From Monosporascus cannonballus (taxonomy: Eukaryota; Ascomycota; Sordariomycetes; Xylariales), in contig QJNS01000725.1 of assembly GCA_004154925.1 (NCBI GenBank), forward strand, positions 124,001 through 188,000: a stretch of 64,000 nucleotides of DNA, given 5' to 3'. Under the pieces are notes generated by a model that did no database searches, was not told where the DNA came from, and was given only the letters and a program-made list of their open reading frames with translations. Of this stretch, positions 11,701 to 22,734 are shown piece after piece. The position numbers and the translations under genes are program-made. The number at the start of each line of letters is the position of its first letter. Positions within the stretch are counted from its first letter, which is position 1.

Positions 11701-12166
11701 TTTCCATACTTTTTTTGTAAAAAAAATCTTACTAAATACGAAAACGATTTAAACGAAATAACTTTTTATCTAGGCGACAAAATACAGTTAATAACTTTTA
11801 ACGAATATCATAAAAATATTATCGGGCGGAAAAATTTTTTAACTACAAACGTTTTATTTTTTTTATTAATATTATTTAAAGAAGAAAAAGGGAATGCCGG
11901 AATTATCGTAATATCGTTTTTTCAGGATGCATTATTAATAACGCGTTATACCATTCGACATAGTACAAGAATCGCCGGCACGAAAATAAAATATATAAGG
12001 CATAATTTCAAACTCAAAATTGAAAATAAAAAGAACTAAGACTTTACGCTTTTTTTTCTAATTAATACGTTTGCGATTTTTAGTAACTCGGCCAGACATA
12101 GTTACAGATGGGGAGGGAACTTACCAGAAAAATCTTAAGGGCAAAATTTGGGAAAAGGAGAAATCG

Positions 12167-12603
12167 TATTATGACCCAGTTAAGGAAAAATCTCGGAAAT
12201 AGTTACTTGGTAACCCAAATAGGACCCAAATAAGTCGGAATTACGTAATATGGATCCGGAATAATTTAAAGGATCTAACAGGATTTATACAATTATTTAA
12301 CATGGATCCGGAATAATCCAAAGGATTTAACGAGATCCAAACAATTATTTAATATAAATCTAGAATAATTTAAAGGATTTAACGAAATTTACAAAAGAAT
12401 ATATACGTTTATTATTTTATAATCTAAATAACATTAGCTTATAATATTTATTAATACTAATCGTTTATAATAATAATTCGTTATTTAAGATATTTTTGGT
12501 ATTACGAAACGTAATACGATTACTATATCCATTACCTAGATTTCTACGATACTTCCGCTAACATAAACCCGTACGACTAAGGTTTAATAGTTGGTTAAAC
12601 CCC
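12167..12603 (+). repeat. E1 3' LTR, first part (437 of 450 bp)
   Basis: Starts TATTATGACC, the counterpart of TGTTATAACC in the 5' copy, with TTACGTAA at 12241-12248. It stops at ACCCC, the E2 target duplication. The last 13 bases of the LTR lie at 19403-19415, beyond E2. Confidence 0.88.
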
Positions 12604-13019
12604 TATGACGAGCTATGCGGTTTAACCAACTATTAAACCTTAAGTCGACGGATTTATGTTGGCAGAAGTATCGTGGGAATCTGAGCAATAAATACAGTAA
12701 TATATTACGTCTCGTAATACCTTAGGTGCCTTAGGTAACGATGTTGTATTGTAAGCTAAAGTTATCTAAACTATGGAAATAATAAAGGTATATATCCTCG
12801 TTCTGGCTTAATATATTTATCATGGCTTAACGATATTTTTCTAATTAAGTCTTTTTAAGCCCTTTTAAGCCCCTTCTGGTGCTTATCCGGCTTAAGCCCT
12901 TTTGTCCAATTAGGGCCCTTAAGCCCTTTAAGCCAGTTACGTAATTTCTTAGCTAGGTTGGGGTCTGGTTTTTCAGGATCCCGACCGTTTTCAAAAATTA
13001 AGACCGTTAGGTTATAATA
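12604..13019 (-). repeat. E2 LTR, left copy (3' LTR in element sense)
   Basis: Runs from TATGACGAGC to GGTTATAATA. It has TTACGTAA at 12937-12944 and several AAGCCC(TTT) repeats at about 12860-12935. It forms a perfect 23-bp inverted repeat with the adjacent E1 LTR (12579-12601 and 12619-12641). Confidence 0.88.
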
Positions 13020-13499
13020 CGATCTTCCTTTTTTCAGGATTTTTGTCCTTAAAGATCAAATTATTCGTTTGTTAATTTTTGGTAAGTAATTTCTTTTTTT
13101 TATATTTATTATGTTAGGTTGCATTAAAAATCCAGGTTTCGCAAACGTATTAATGCTTTCGTTTTTTCAAAATAAATTAACCGCCTTAATTTTATTATAT
13201 TTTCGAACATTTTTTGTTCCCGTTATAAATCTGAAAACAAAATTTGCAAAGTTTATTGCAGTTTAAGGAAATATACTTTTAATATTATTTACGAAAGTCC
13301 CTGTAATTTTTTTAGTTTTTTCGAATTTGAATACTGTAAATTGGTTGTTAAGGAAAATTATCTGAAATTAAAGGAACGTATTATCGAAAAGGAATTTTTA
13401 AAAGTTTAATAATATTTTAATAAATTATTTGGTCGTTTAAATCGTTTGCGAAAATAAACGAAATTTTTTCGTTAACGGGGAATTGAAATACTTCGCCGC

Positions 13500-16400
13500 G
13501 GTATTTAAGATATGAAGGTAATGGAAAAATTTAAGCGTTTCGAAAAAGAACAAAAGTAATTGGAAGCTATTATTATAATTATTATGTTAACGCAAACCGC
13601 AGCCGATTAGCCCGATATCCCGGTTATTAATTAATTAATTTTTAATTAGGACGCGCCTGTTATTATTAGGGAAAATTTTTTAGTAAACGTTAAGCGCTAA
13701 TAAGGTTTTTAGCAGATTCTCAAGTGTTTTTGGAATCCGGGTGCTTTTTTCACTTAATTAGGTACTGGGTAAATCCGTTTTGCTTTCGTATATCAAATAT
13801 CTTTTTCATTTCGTATACTTATTCGTTTTTTATTTCTATATCGTTTTATGCCATATGCATTTTAATTATATTTGTTATTAATTCGAAAAAAAAAATATAA
13901 AAAATTAAATTAAATTTAACTTTTAGTGGAAATTCTAATTAATAATTATTTTCTGAGATTTCTTTGGCGATTTTGTATGGACCGATATATTTGAAATCGA
14001 GTTTTTTGCTAGGTCGCTTTATTTGAATATTTTTTATAGCAAGGAAAACCATTTCCCCCTTTTCGAAAATTAATCCCTTTAACCTTTTCTGGTTATAGTA
14101 TTTATTTATTTGGTTCCGTACAAATTTTAATTTTATCTTTATTTTTTTAATATAGCTATCGTAATTATTTTAACGTAAGGATTATTTTAATATTAATTAA
14201 ACTGTCGTTAGGTATTTTTTTATAAATTTTCGGAATAAAATCAAAATTTATATTCGCAAGTATTATTTTAATATTTTCGTAATAATTGGTGTTATAAATT
14301 AATTATGCGATTAGTAATTTCTCAAGTTAATTATTTTGTTTATAATTAATATAATATCGTAAATAAAGTTTTAAAATATAATTTATTCGTTTTATTTATT
14401 TATCTGTTTAAGGTTTAAATACGTTAAATAATTTATAATTTAAGCCGATCTATGCTATAAAAGCTTATTAAAACTTAAATACGAAAGTTAATCCTTTATT
14501 TAATATAATTTTCATTAATAATTCGTATATGCTGAAAATATGTTTAAAAACATATATGCCAGTTATTTAGCGTTTGTGTCCTTATAATATAGTAAAAAAT
14601 AAGAGAATTTCGTAAATCGATCGACAATTACGAAAATACTATCGTAATATATTTCCGTAATTGGATTTTTTAATATAAAACATTTAATAATAAAATTAAA
14701 TATAATTAAATATTATAATCGTTTTATAATTAATAACGGTTGTAATTCTCCGTAAAGCTTATATCGTCAAGTCTTTGCTTTAACGTAAATATTATATTGT
14801 TATATAATTTTTTGTATTATTAATTTTATTTAAAAAAAATATGTACGTTTAAAAATTTTTAGGGTTTTATAAATCCTTAGATATCTATATAATTGATATT
14901 CGTATATTTTTCGTATTATGTTTTTCAGGTATTTCTTTAAAATTTGTATTTTATCCGTTTTTTAGTTTTTTAGGAAACTATTATTATACTGTTAAATTTT
15001 CTAATATATATTGCTAAATATTGCCTAAATTATCGTAATCTGTCGTAGGCATAAATATCTTTTTATAATAATATTAAAAATTATATAACTAATTTTAACC
15101 AATTTTTTCGCAATTTAATTATTTGCTTTAAGTATTTGCTTTGCTATTTTTTTATTTTTTCTTGTAAATAATAACGAAATTAAAGTTCGCCAATTTTTCT
15201 GCATATTTTAATTATCGTCTTATAAGCTTTTTGATCGTCGTAAATCGGGTAAAATTTTGATAATCCGTATAAACTTTAATTTGGTATAAGTTTTTTTTAG
15301 AAAATACTTAAATTTGCGAAATGTTATAATAATGGTCATAAATTTCTTATTTGGAATACCGTAATTAAATTCTGCTTTTTTTGAATTCATACGAAAAAAA
15401 TGTAATAAGATATAATTTATTTTAATTATTTCGCTATCCGATTATTACGTTTAATACGTAATCCGAAATATTAGTTTTTAATTTAACGAAACGGTTTAAA
15501 TCGTATATAATTAGTACTAGTTCGCTGGTAATCGTATCCTTAGTATCCCAAAATACTTTTTCCGTATTTGGCGTTTATTTAAATTCTTTTTTTTTCGTAA
15601 AATTTATTAGGGGCATAAATATTTTATTAAAATTTTAAATAAATTTTTTATAATAATTAACAAATTTAAAAAATGCTTATATTTCTTTAACCATTATTAA
15701 CGTTTGCCATTTTGTAATTGTAATAATTTTCTTAAGGTTTATTTTATTATGTTTTAAGATAATAATATATTTTAGATATTTTATTTTCTGTATATAAAAT
15801 TAATTCTTTTTTACGTTAATAAATAATTTTGCGTCTTATAAAACTTAAAAAACTTTATAAACATATCTTATATATATTTTTTTATTTCGGAAAAAATAAA
15901 AATATTACCAAAATAGTAAATAAGGAAAATATTAAGATATTTTTATAATACATAATTAATTATTCGTTAAAAGATTGCTAATACGTTTATAAATCTTATT
16001 AATATAATTAAATACTTAAATAATTCGTATTTCGTTTTAAAGGTTATTTTTTATTTATATTGTTTTTTTAATTTTAATAAAATTATAATTATTTTTAAGA
16101 TCGAATATTATAAACCATTTAATTTGGTAAAATTAATTTTTTATTTCCGTATTTAAAAGTAATAATATTGTTTAATTGCCGATAATTAATTATAAATCGT
16201 AATTTTCTATTTTTCTTAAATAAGAAAAATATTAAATATTTTGCTGGTAATTTCAAAAGTCGAATTTATTTTTTTTGTAGCCGATTTTCTAGATATTTTT
16301 TGAAAATACGTAATTTGTTTTTATTAAAATTATATATAAGGTAAAGCTTTGTCGAAAATTCTTTTTTAAATATGATTTCGTAATCTTATTGGTTATGTTC

Positions 16401-18800
16401 TAATAATTTTGTATTAAGTTCCTTTTTAAAAAAATTATTTATATTTCTAATATTATAATAATATATTAATTCAATTTTTTAATTTTAAGGCTGTTATTTT
16501 TGTTATTTTAAATCGTTATTTAATTACCTTAATTTCGCTTTAATAATAATAACGATATATCGTATTTTTTAATACTTATTCTTTTTTTATATTTTGTTTT
16601 TTTAGGTAATAAAATATTTATCGTATCCTTATATTTATACTTGTTGCCATTATCGATTAAATATTAAAATCTTAATTTTTTTTCGTTTATTAATAAGAAA
16701 TAAAACGAACTTTATTTAATTAAATTTTCCGTTAATTAAAATTCCGTATTAACGTATTTATAGTAATTCTAAAATTATATCGTAATTTGCGAATAAAACG
16801 ATATCGAAATTAACCGTTTAGTAGTATCTTTTAATGAAAATCTTAAAATAATTAATTTTGCGTATAATTTTTTTATTATCGTAAGCGAATTTCTAATTTT
16901 CGATATTTGTCGTTATATAAGGTTTTAACTTATATCTTTATAGCAATTTAAATTTATTAACCATATCCGGTATAATATAATTTCCGCCTAAAACTCCGTA
17001 ATTTATTATTGCGATATATCAATACGTTTTAATTCGTACTTTTAAAATAATAAAGTTATTAATATTTTCTATCGTTACGTTTAAAACCTTTTTTAAAAAT
17101 TCTTTTTAATTTTTTTTAGTTTTGTCATTTTACGGTTTTTTTTATAAATAATTTTCTTTTTTTTAATTCCTATTCGAATTTATCAAACCTTACTTATATT
17201 TTTTTCGTTTAATACGTCAAACTGCTATAATTATTATTATTGCCGGCATATTATTTTTTCGAACCGTATTAATTGTTCTTAATTTTTTTATAATTTCTTT
17301 TCTTATCAAATAAATTATTTTCTTATATTTGCAATTATATCTTACTGTACGTCGTTCAGGTTATCGTTTTAAAATTCTTTTATAAATTAACTATTTTTCT
17401 CTTAATAACTTTTTTTAGGGGGATTTACAATAAATACCAATTAAAAATAAAAATCCGTAATAAATTTCTAATAATACTTTTTTACTATACGCTAAATTAA
17501 ATCTTTTTCTATTCAATAATTATATTATCCATAATAATAAAAAAGACTTTTTTACGGGCATGATTTTTTTTCGGGTTAACTTTTTATTTCGGCCAGTTAT
17601 TAAACATTTTCTGGGGTTATGGTTCGAAATTATCGATATTATTATTTATCGTTTTTATTATTTCCGGTACGATTTAAAAAATCGAATCTCTTATAATATA
17701 TATATACGGGTAATTCGTTTATAAATATGTTATTTTTATTTTTCGTAATTAAGATATTTTCGTCGTCGACAATATACGGTATATATTTTGCCATATCGAT
17801 CAAATATTCCGGAATAAACTTTTTTTATCCAATTCTAATATTTGCGTAATTATCCTTATAATACTTTTTATTATATTTTCAATATTTATTAAGTTAATTT
17901 CCTAATTTTTCGCATTTTTTGTCGGATTTCTTATCGTAATAATTCTCATTAAACCTTTTGTTATAAGCTTAATATATACTTAATTTAAATTATATTAATA
18001 ATTTTGCTATCGTTTTCTTAATTATTTTTAAATTATCTTTGCGGTATAAAAATCTAATTATTTTATTATAACTTTTTAAGCTTTTTATATTTATAAGTTT
18101 TATATCTTATTTTGCTATAATTAAAATATTTAATTTAGCTTTAATTTTATTTATAAGTAACGCCAAATTCCATAAATCTTAACGCCGTTCTATAAAAAAT
18201 AAAAAGTACGTCTTACTTTTTCTCTTAATTAAACTTATTATATTCCGAATATAAAACGTATTATTTTTTTTCTTATTATTTTTCAAATTATTAATTATTA
18301 ATCTTAATTATTTTTACAATATACCGGTTTAAAATAATTAATTATTTAATTTAAATAATTTTTTTATATCGTTTTTTAACTTTTTAAAAAATATATCGAT
18401 AAAAACGTCGGCCTAATTATTTCCTTATTTTGCTTTAATTACAAAACTTTTAAAGGTTACGGCGTACTTAAATATAAATCCTTTTTATCGGAATTACAGA
18501 AAATATTAAGCCGCAAATCATTTTTTATCCGGATTACCGAAATTATTACGTACTTTATTTTCGAAATTAATATAAAATGAAAATTTTTATTAATAAAATT
18601 TTTTTATTTAAATTTCTTATTTCCAGGAAATTTCTTAAAATAGGCTTAAATTAATTAATTATATTTCCTATTAGGTATGCTTTTATTATTAGGTCTATAT
18701 CCGTTAAATTATTAAGGTTTAAAAAACGAAAATAAATTGATACTTAAATTAAAAAAGGTTAAAAATTACCTTTTTTATCGTAAGGTTTTAACTTTTTAGG
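13500..18800 (-). pseudogene. E2 gag-pol relic, RIP-mutated
   Basis: Minus-strand remains of a gypsy polyprotein. Integrase lies at about 14.1-15.0 kb and reverse transcriptase around 15.6-16.4 kb; the Gag end is towards 18.8 kb. It aligns as the reverse complement of E1 over most of its length. Stop codons are dense and the RT active site has lost both Asp residues. End points are approximate. Confidence 0.7.
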
Positions 18801-18982
18801 TTTTATACGAGCGAAAAAAGATTAAGTAAATAGCGTAACTTTAAATTATCGAACTTTTTTTTTGATTCCTAAATTTGAACTTAAAATTACTAAATAAAGG
18901 TTTTTTAAATACTGGTTAATATCTTAATAATATTAAATATTATTTAAAGTTTAACGATATTATTAAACAAAATTTTATAACA

Positions 18983-19397
18983 TATAATAAACTATACAAT
19001 TTAGCTAATTTTTAAACCTTAAGTTAACGGGTTTATATTAATAAAAATATCGTAAAAATCTAAATAATAAATACAATAACGTATTACGTTTCGTAATATT
19101 AAAAATACCTTAAATAACAATATTATATTATAAATTAAAATTATTTAAATTATTAAAAAATAAACATATATATTCTCGTTCTGGCTTAATATGTTTATTA
19201 TGGCTTAACGATACTTCTTTAGTTAAATCTCCTTAAGCCCTTTTGAGCCCCTTCTAGTGCTTATCCGGCTTAAGCCCTTTTGTCCAATCAGGGCCCTTAA
19301 GCTCTTTGAGCTAGTTACGTAACTTCTTGGCTAGGTCGGGGTCTGGTTCTTCAGGATCCCGACCGTTTTCAGAAGCCAAGACCGTTAGGTTATAATA
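18983..19397 (-). repeat. E2 LTR, right copy (5' LTR in element sense)
   Basis: Starts TATAATAAAC, the mutated counterpart of the left-copy start, and ends GGTTATAATA. TTACGTAA is at 19315-19322. The first 220 bases are heavily RIP-mutated, while the last 200 or so remain close to the left copy. Confidence 0.88.
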
Positions 19398-19415
19398 ACC
19401 CCCTAGCTCGTCATA

Positions 19416-20628
19416 ATATTACGATATAAAGCAATTATATTTAATTATGAAATTATTTCAATTTAATTAATTCCGAATTCAAAATAAAAATAAATAATAA
19501 TAATAATTAAATAATTTAACATATATCGATTTGCATTTTTAACTAATTATAAAGCTATAATAATTATTATTAATATATTTCGATATAACAATAATAATTA
19601 TATTTTTATAAGATGATATAAAAACTTTTATAATTCGTAATTACATAAAAATAAAATTAAGATTAAATTAAATATTTCAGTTGCGATAAAATAAGATATC
19701 AAGCATATAAATATAACGGATATAAAAACCGTAGAAAAATAAATTGAAATATTTTCATAACAATAATAATAATAATAATGATAATAATAATAATTAAACC
19801 GTTAAAGTAATCGAGGTCTAATATAACTATATATTATATTTATATAAAGTTTATTACCAGAGATAAAATATTAACAAGTAATTTAAAAAGTCGTATTACA
19901 AATTAAAAACATACTGTGAGAATATAAATAAAATAAAGTTATCAAAAAAATTAAAATAATTTATTTAAACTTTTTGGATTAATAAAAGAAGATATTTATT
20001 ATTTACAATAACAAATAATAAAATTAGTTTAATATTGAACAAAAAGACTTTAAGTTATCATCGAATAATACATATATATTTTAAAAAGCTTTCTTGAAAA
20101 TAAGAAGGAATAAAAAAAATAATATCGACATTTTTTGATTATTTCTTAACAATACTAAATTACTTCATAAAGAGATTTATGAATTTAACTTAAAAATATT
20201 ATTTATTAAAAGACATTTTGTAATGTTGCGAATAATATAATTATTAAACGGAAAAAAGTTAATGTAATAAACGATAAAAATATTATTAAAAAGTTATTAT
20301 TAATTTTTTATACATCCGACAAATACATGATTTAAAGAAACTATATTAAATCGAAATTCATAAAAACTTAATTTAAACATAAAACCATCAAAGAAAATAT
20401 AATAAAGCAGCAAATTAGTAATTTAATAAATAAAATACTATAATAATTTCAAAAAACATTACGCTAATTTGAAAGAAAAACTCGTCGATGAAAACAATAA
20501 ATATAACAACGTAATAGTGCAAATTAAATATATAAAGACGGTTGATAGAATCGAACAAAATTTTAAAACAAGTTATTTTTAAAAATCTGAAAAATAACAA
20601 AACTTGAAAAGGTTGACAAAAGCTTTTA
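19416..20628. repeat. AT-rich degenerate DNA, continuation of the E1 target
   Basis: Follows the right-hand ATATT duplication of E1 and should be the continuation of the older sequence at 4855-5594. No protein similarity can be read. An (AAT)n run lies at about 19761-19796. Confidence 0.55.
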
Positions 20629-20679
20629 TGTTACGACCCGACCAGCTTCGGCCTCGAAAAAGGGTCAGACAAGGATAAC
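20629..20679 (+). repeat. Second TGTTACGACC copy (possible outer LTR)
   Basis: Resembles the sequence from 4364 and has the same orientation. It is interrupted at 20680 by the solo copia LTR, and similarity appears to continue after it (GGGTCACGT at about 20862). See the entry at 4364. Confidence 0.3.
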
Positions 20680-20842
20680 TGTCAGCTAGCAGGGGGTGCT
20701 CTAGCACCCCATATACGGAAGATTCCTTCTGACCGGAACATATATGTTCCGGGACTAGATCACCTTAAAGTGCAGTGCGCGTTCTAGAGCACTTGCAAGT
20801 AGTAATCAATACACATACAACTGATGTCCCTTATATCTGACA
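20680..20842 (+). mobile_element. Solo copia LTR (163 bp) with target duplication
   Basis: Begins TGTCAGCTAGC and ends ATATCTGACA. It is flanked on both sides by ATAAC (20675-20679 and 20843-20847). It matches the LTRs of the copia element at 35725-41208, which lie in reverse orientation relative to it. It contains an inverted repeat of GGGGTGCT and AGCACCCC just inside the start and a TATA-like ACATATATGT core. No internal region is present, as expected after recombination between two LTRs. Confidence 0.92.
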
Positions 20843-21219
20843 ATAACACGGGCTACCTCTCGGGTCACGTAACAATGATCACTACCAAGCCAGTGATCAT
20901 CGGTGATCAAAGGTGATCTCAAATAATCGTAATCACCACCGGCTGCAGGCTATCTAGACCACGAAAGGACATGGTACGGGGCTCATTGAACTCGTTCTTG
21001 TGCTTTCCGAAGCCTTTTCACTCGCCGGGATATTATTCAATATCATTTGCTCTTATAATAGAGATGCTACTCTGGTTGAACCATTAGTGAATGAAACCGT
21101 GGAGCGGCGAACTGAAATAGACAATATTTCGAAGCCCTCGTACTAGCTTTCCAACTCAACTATAACATCCATTAACATCCCCCTTCCTACATCACCCAAG
21201 ATATCAGTACGGCGCCTAC
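20843..21219. other. Intergenic, 3' side of the FAD oxidoreductase gene
   Basis: Normal composition, no gene. A short inverted repeat, GATCACT and AGTGATC (20877-20898), is followed by two GGTGATC copies, giving four GATC-centred motifs within about 45 bases. This might belong to the outer LTR-like sequence. Confidence 0.5.
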
Positions 21220-22734
21220 TTAAGGCTTCCATCCCCCTGTTCTGTCACGGAAGAAACCGTTCGGGTCATATCTCTCTGCAACGTCTCGTGCGAATGCAGC
21301 ATCCTCAGGCTTCAGCCTTCCCCAGTAATCTTGTCTGTGGAAAGCATAGTTCATGAAGAGAGGGCAGTGTACGTTCGGCAGTTTGCCTTGCTGTTGGTAC
21401 GTGAGCACCCTCTCACGGATGCCTCCGTACGTGTCCTGCATTTTCTGGTCCATCCTCTCATAGTTGAGCCGCTGAAAAGAAAAGGCGTAGTTCATTTCAA
21501 TGATCAGGCGGTCCGCATCAGGATCGACGTTGATCAGATCCCCACCTCTTTCCAAGGCAGCTTCGGCAATGCGTTTCGGGAACGGTTGGAAGGCAATAGA
21601 GGATACAATGCCCGGAACGAGCTGAACTGTGCCCGACATATTCCTCCAGTGGTCGTGGAAGGCTCCCATGATCTCCTCGCCGTCCGCGGCCGACGGTAAA
21701 GGTACGGTCTCCGTACCGATCTGCACAGCCGATGCCGGAAGAACCACCCAGTTACTTCCAGACATGAGTTTCGCATACAATTGGACCTTAGTAGTGTCTA
21801 GTATGGGTCCGACATCTGTGAAGTTCTTGAAGATACCCTCGGGCACGTCAGGTCCGTCATAGAGGAGGAAGAGGATCCAAGAATCGATAAGGTCAACAGG
21901 AGCGCGTTCCGCCGTCACGATGACCGCGGCCTTGTCATCGGTATTATACTCAGTAAAGTCTCTGACGGCCTTTAACATCGCGCGGGCGTTCTCATCCGTG
22001 TGTTTGAAAACTAGGTTGCCGCCGAAGACATCGCCCTGACGATACGTCTGCAAGAGGTATGACACCACGATAGCAAAGTTGTTGCCACCCCCCTTGAGGG
22101 CCTTGTACAGATCAGGGTTCTGCGTAGCGGATGCCGTGGTAATGGTGCCGTTGGTAAGGACGACCTCGTATTCGACGACGGAGGACGCGGACCAGCCGTA
22201 CTGCGCCGACATATAGGACAGTCCTCCACCAAGTATCAAGCCACCCACACCGGTGTTGCCAATACGGCCGCCGACAAAGGTCCACCCCGTCCCGTCCAAC
22301 TCCGCGGAGATGCTGTCTAGCCGCTGGCCTGGGCCGACCCTAGCAACGCCGGTCTCCTGGTTCAGTGTGACCTGGTCGAGTTTCTCCATCGAGATGAGCG
22401 GTCCACCATCAACGCTCGACCAGCCATTGTTTGGGTTATGCCCGCCAGACTTGACGGCAAAGGGTTCGGAGTTGATGGTGAGAACTTGCACAATGGTGGA
22501 CACCTCCGCGGCGCTCTTTGGGAAGAGCACGCAGGTAGGCTTCATGGCCCGACATGATGTCGACCAGTAGTCGTTTCGCTCGGTGGTGTACGAGACTGAG
22601 AGGGGACGAGCCACCTCGATCGAGGAAGTAGCCTCGATATCATCACAGCTGTCGGCCCAAGCTAGCCCCGCGAGGAAGATGGCCGAGGCAACGATGGCAC
22701 GAGCAGAGAACATCTCGGGCTTGGGATATCTCAA
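21220..22734 (-). CDS. Secreted FAD-linked oxidoreductase (PCMH-type / berberine-bridge-like)
   Basis: An intron-less frame of 504 residues. Met8 is a plausible alternative start. The N-terminus is a signal peptide: hydrophobic residues about 12-26, likely cleavage after AWA. The FAD-binding domain (about 65-235) contains KSGGHN, whose His99 is the usual 8-alpha-histidyl FAD attachment residue. It is followed by VGPGQRL, then GGRIGNTGVGG and LGGGLSYMS. The cysteine used by bicovalent family members in the GG-R-x-x segment is absent, so single covalent attachment is expected. The C-terminus RYDPNGFFRDRTGGW matches the berberine-bridge-like ending near the flavin. Such enzymes oxidise sugars or tailor secondary metabolites, and the substrate is unknown here. 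No RIP damage is seen although the AT-rich block ends only about 600 bases away. Confidence 0.92.
   Translation of the reverse strand: MRYPKPEMFSARAIVASAIFLAGLAWADSCDDIEATSSIEVARPLSVSYTTERNDYWSTSCRAMKPTCVLFPKSAAEVSTIVQVLTINSEPFAVKSGGHNPNNGWSSVDGGPLISMEKLDQVTLNQETGVARVGPGQRLDSISAELDGTGWTFVGGRIGNTGVGGLILGGGLSYMSAQYGWSASSVVEYEVVLTNGTITTASATQNPDLYKALKGGGNNFAIVVSYLLQTYRQGDVFGGNLVFKHTDENARAMLKAVRDFTEYNTDDKAAVIVTAERAPVDLIDSWILFLLYDGPDVPEGIFKNFTDVGPILDTTKVQLYAKLMSGSNWVVLPASAVQIGTETVPLPSAADGEEIMGAFHDHWRNMSGTVQLVPGIVSSIAFQPFPKRIAEAALERGGDLINVDPDADRLIIEMNYAFSFQRLNYERMDQKMQDTYGGIRERVLTYQQQGKLPNVHCPLFMNYAFHRQDYWGRLKPEDAAFARDVAERYDPNGFFRDRTGGWKP

Larger units (their letters stand above)
12604..19397 (-). 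mobile_element. Ty3/gypsy LTR retrotransposon E2, nested in the E1 3' LTR
   Basis: ACCCC at 12599-12603 and 19398-19402 is the target duplication. The LTRs are 12604-13019 (416 bp) and 18983-19397 (415 bp). The coding strand is minus, opposite to E1. The integrase motif VDRFTKF reads on the minus strand at about 14607-14626, and the reverse-transcriptase active site lies at 15904-15915, where YLDD has decayed to YFGN. E2 is related to E1 in internal sequence and in the R-U5 end of its LTR but has a different U3. All frames are destroyed by RIP. The left LTR is clearly less mutated than the right one. Confidence 0.9.
5600..19415 (+). mobile_element. Ty3/gypsy LTR retrotransposon E1, interrupted by E2
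   Basis: The target duplication ATATT lies at 5595-5599 and 19416-19420, immediately outside the element. The 5' LTR is 5600-6049 (450 bp, starting TGTTATAACC). The 3' LTR is 12167-12603 plus 19403-19415, also 450 bp in total, split by insertion of E2. Without E2 and its duplication E1 is about 7.0 kb. The coding strand is plus, with Gag, then reverse transcriptase (YLDD motif at 9272-9283), then integrase (SVDRFTKF from 10562). Integrase downstream of RT defines Ty3/gypsy. All frames carry many stops from RIP, so the element cannot be active. Exact LTR lengths and matching duplications make the boundaries secure. Confidence 0.92.

Noticed and set aside
4481..20628. Mitochondrial DNA insertion as the cause of extreme AT content
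   Set aside because: LTRs, target duplications and gypsy RT and integrase motifs explain the block, and no mitochondrial gene was seen.
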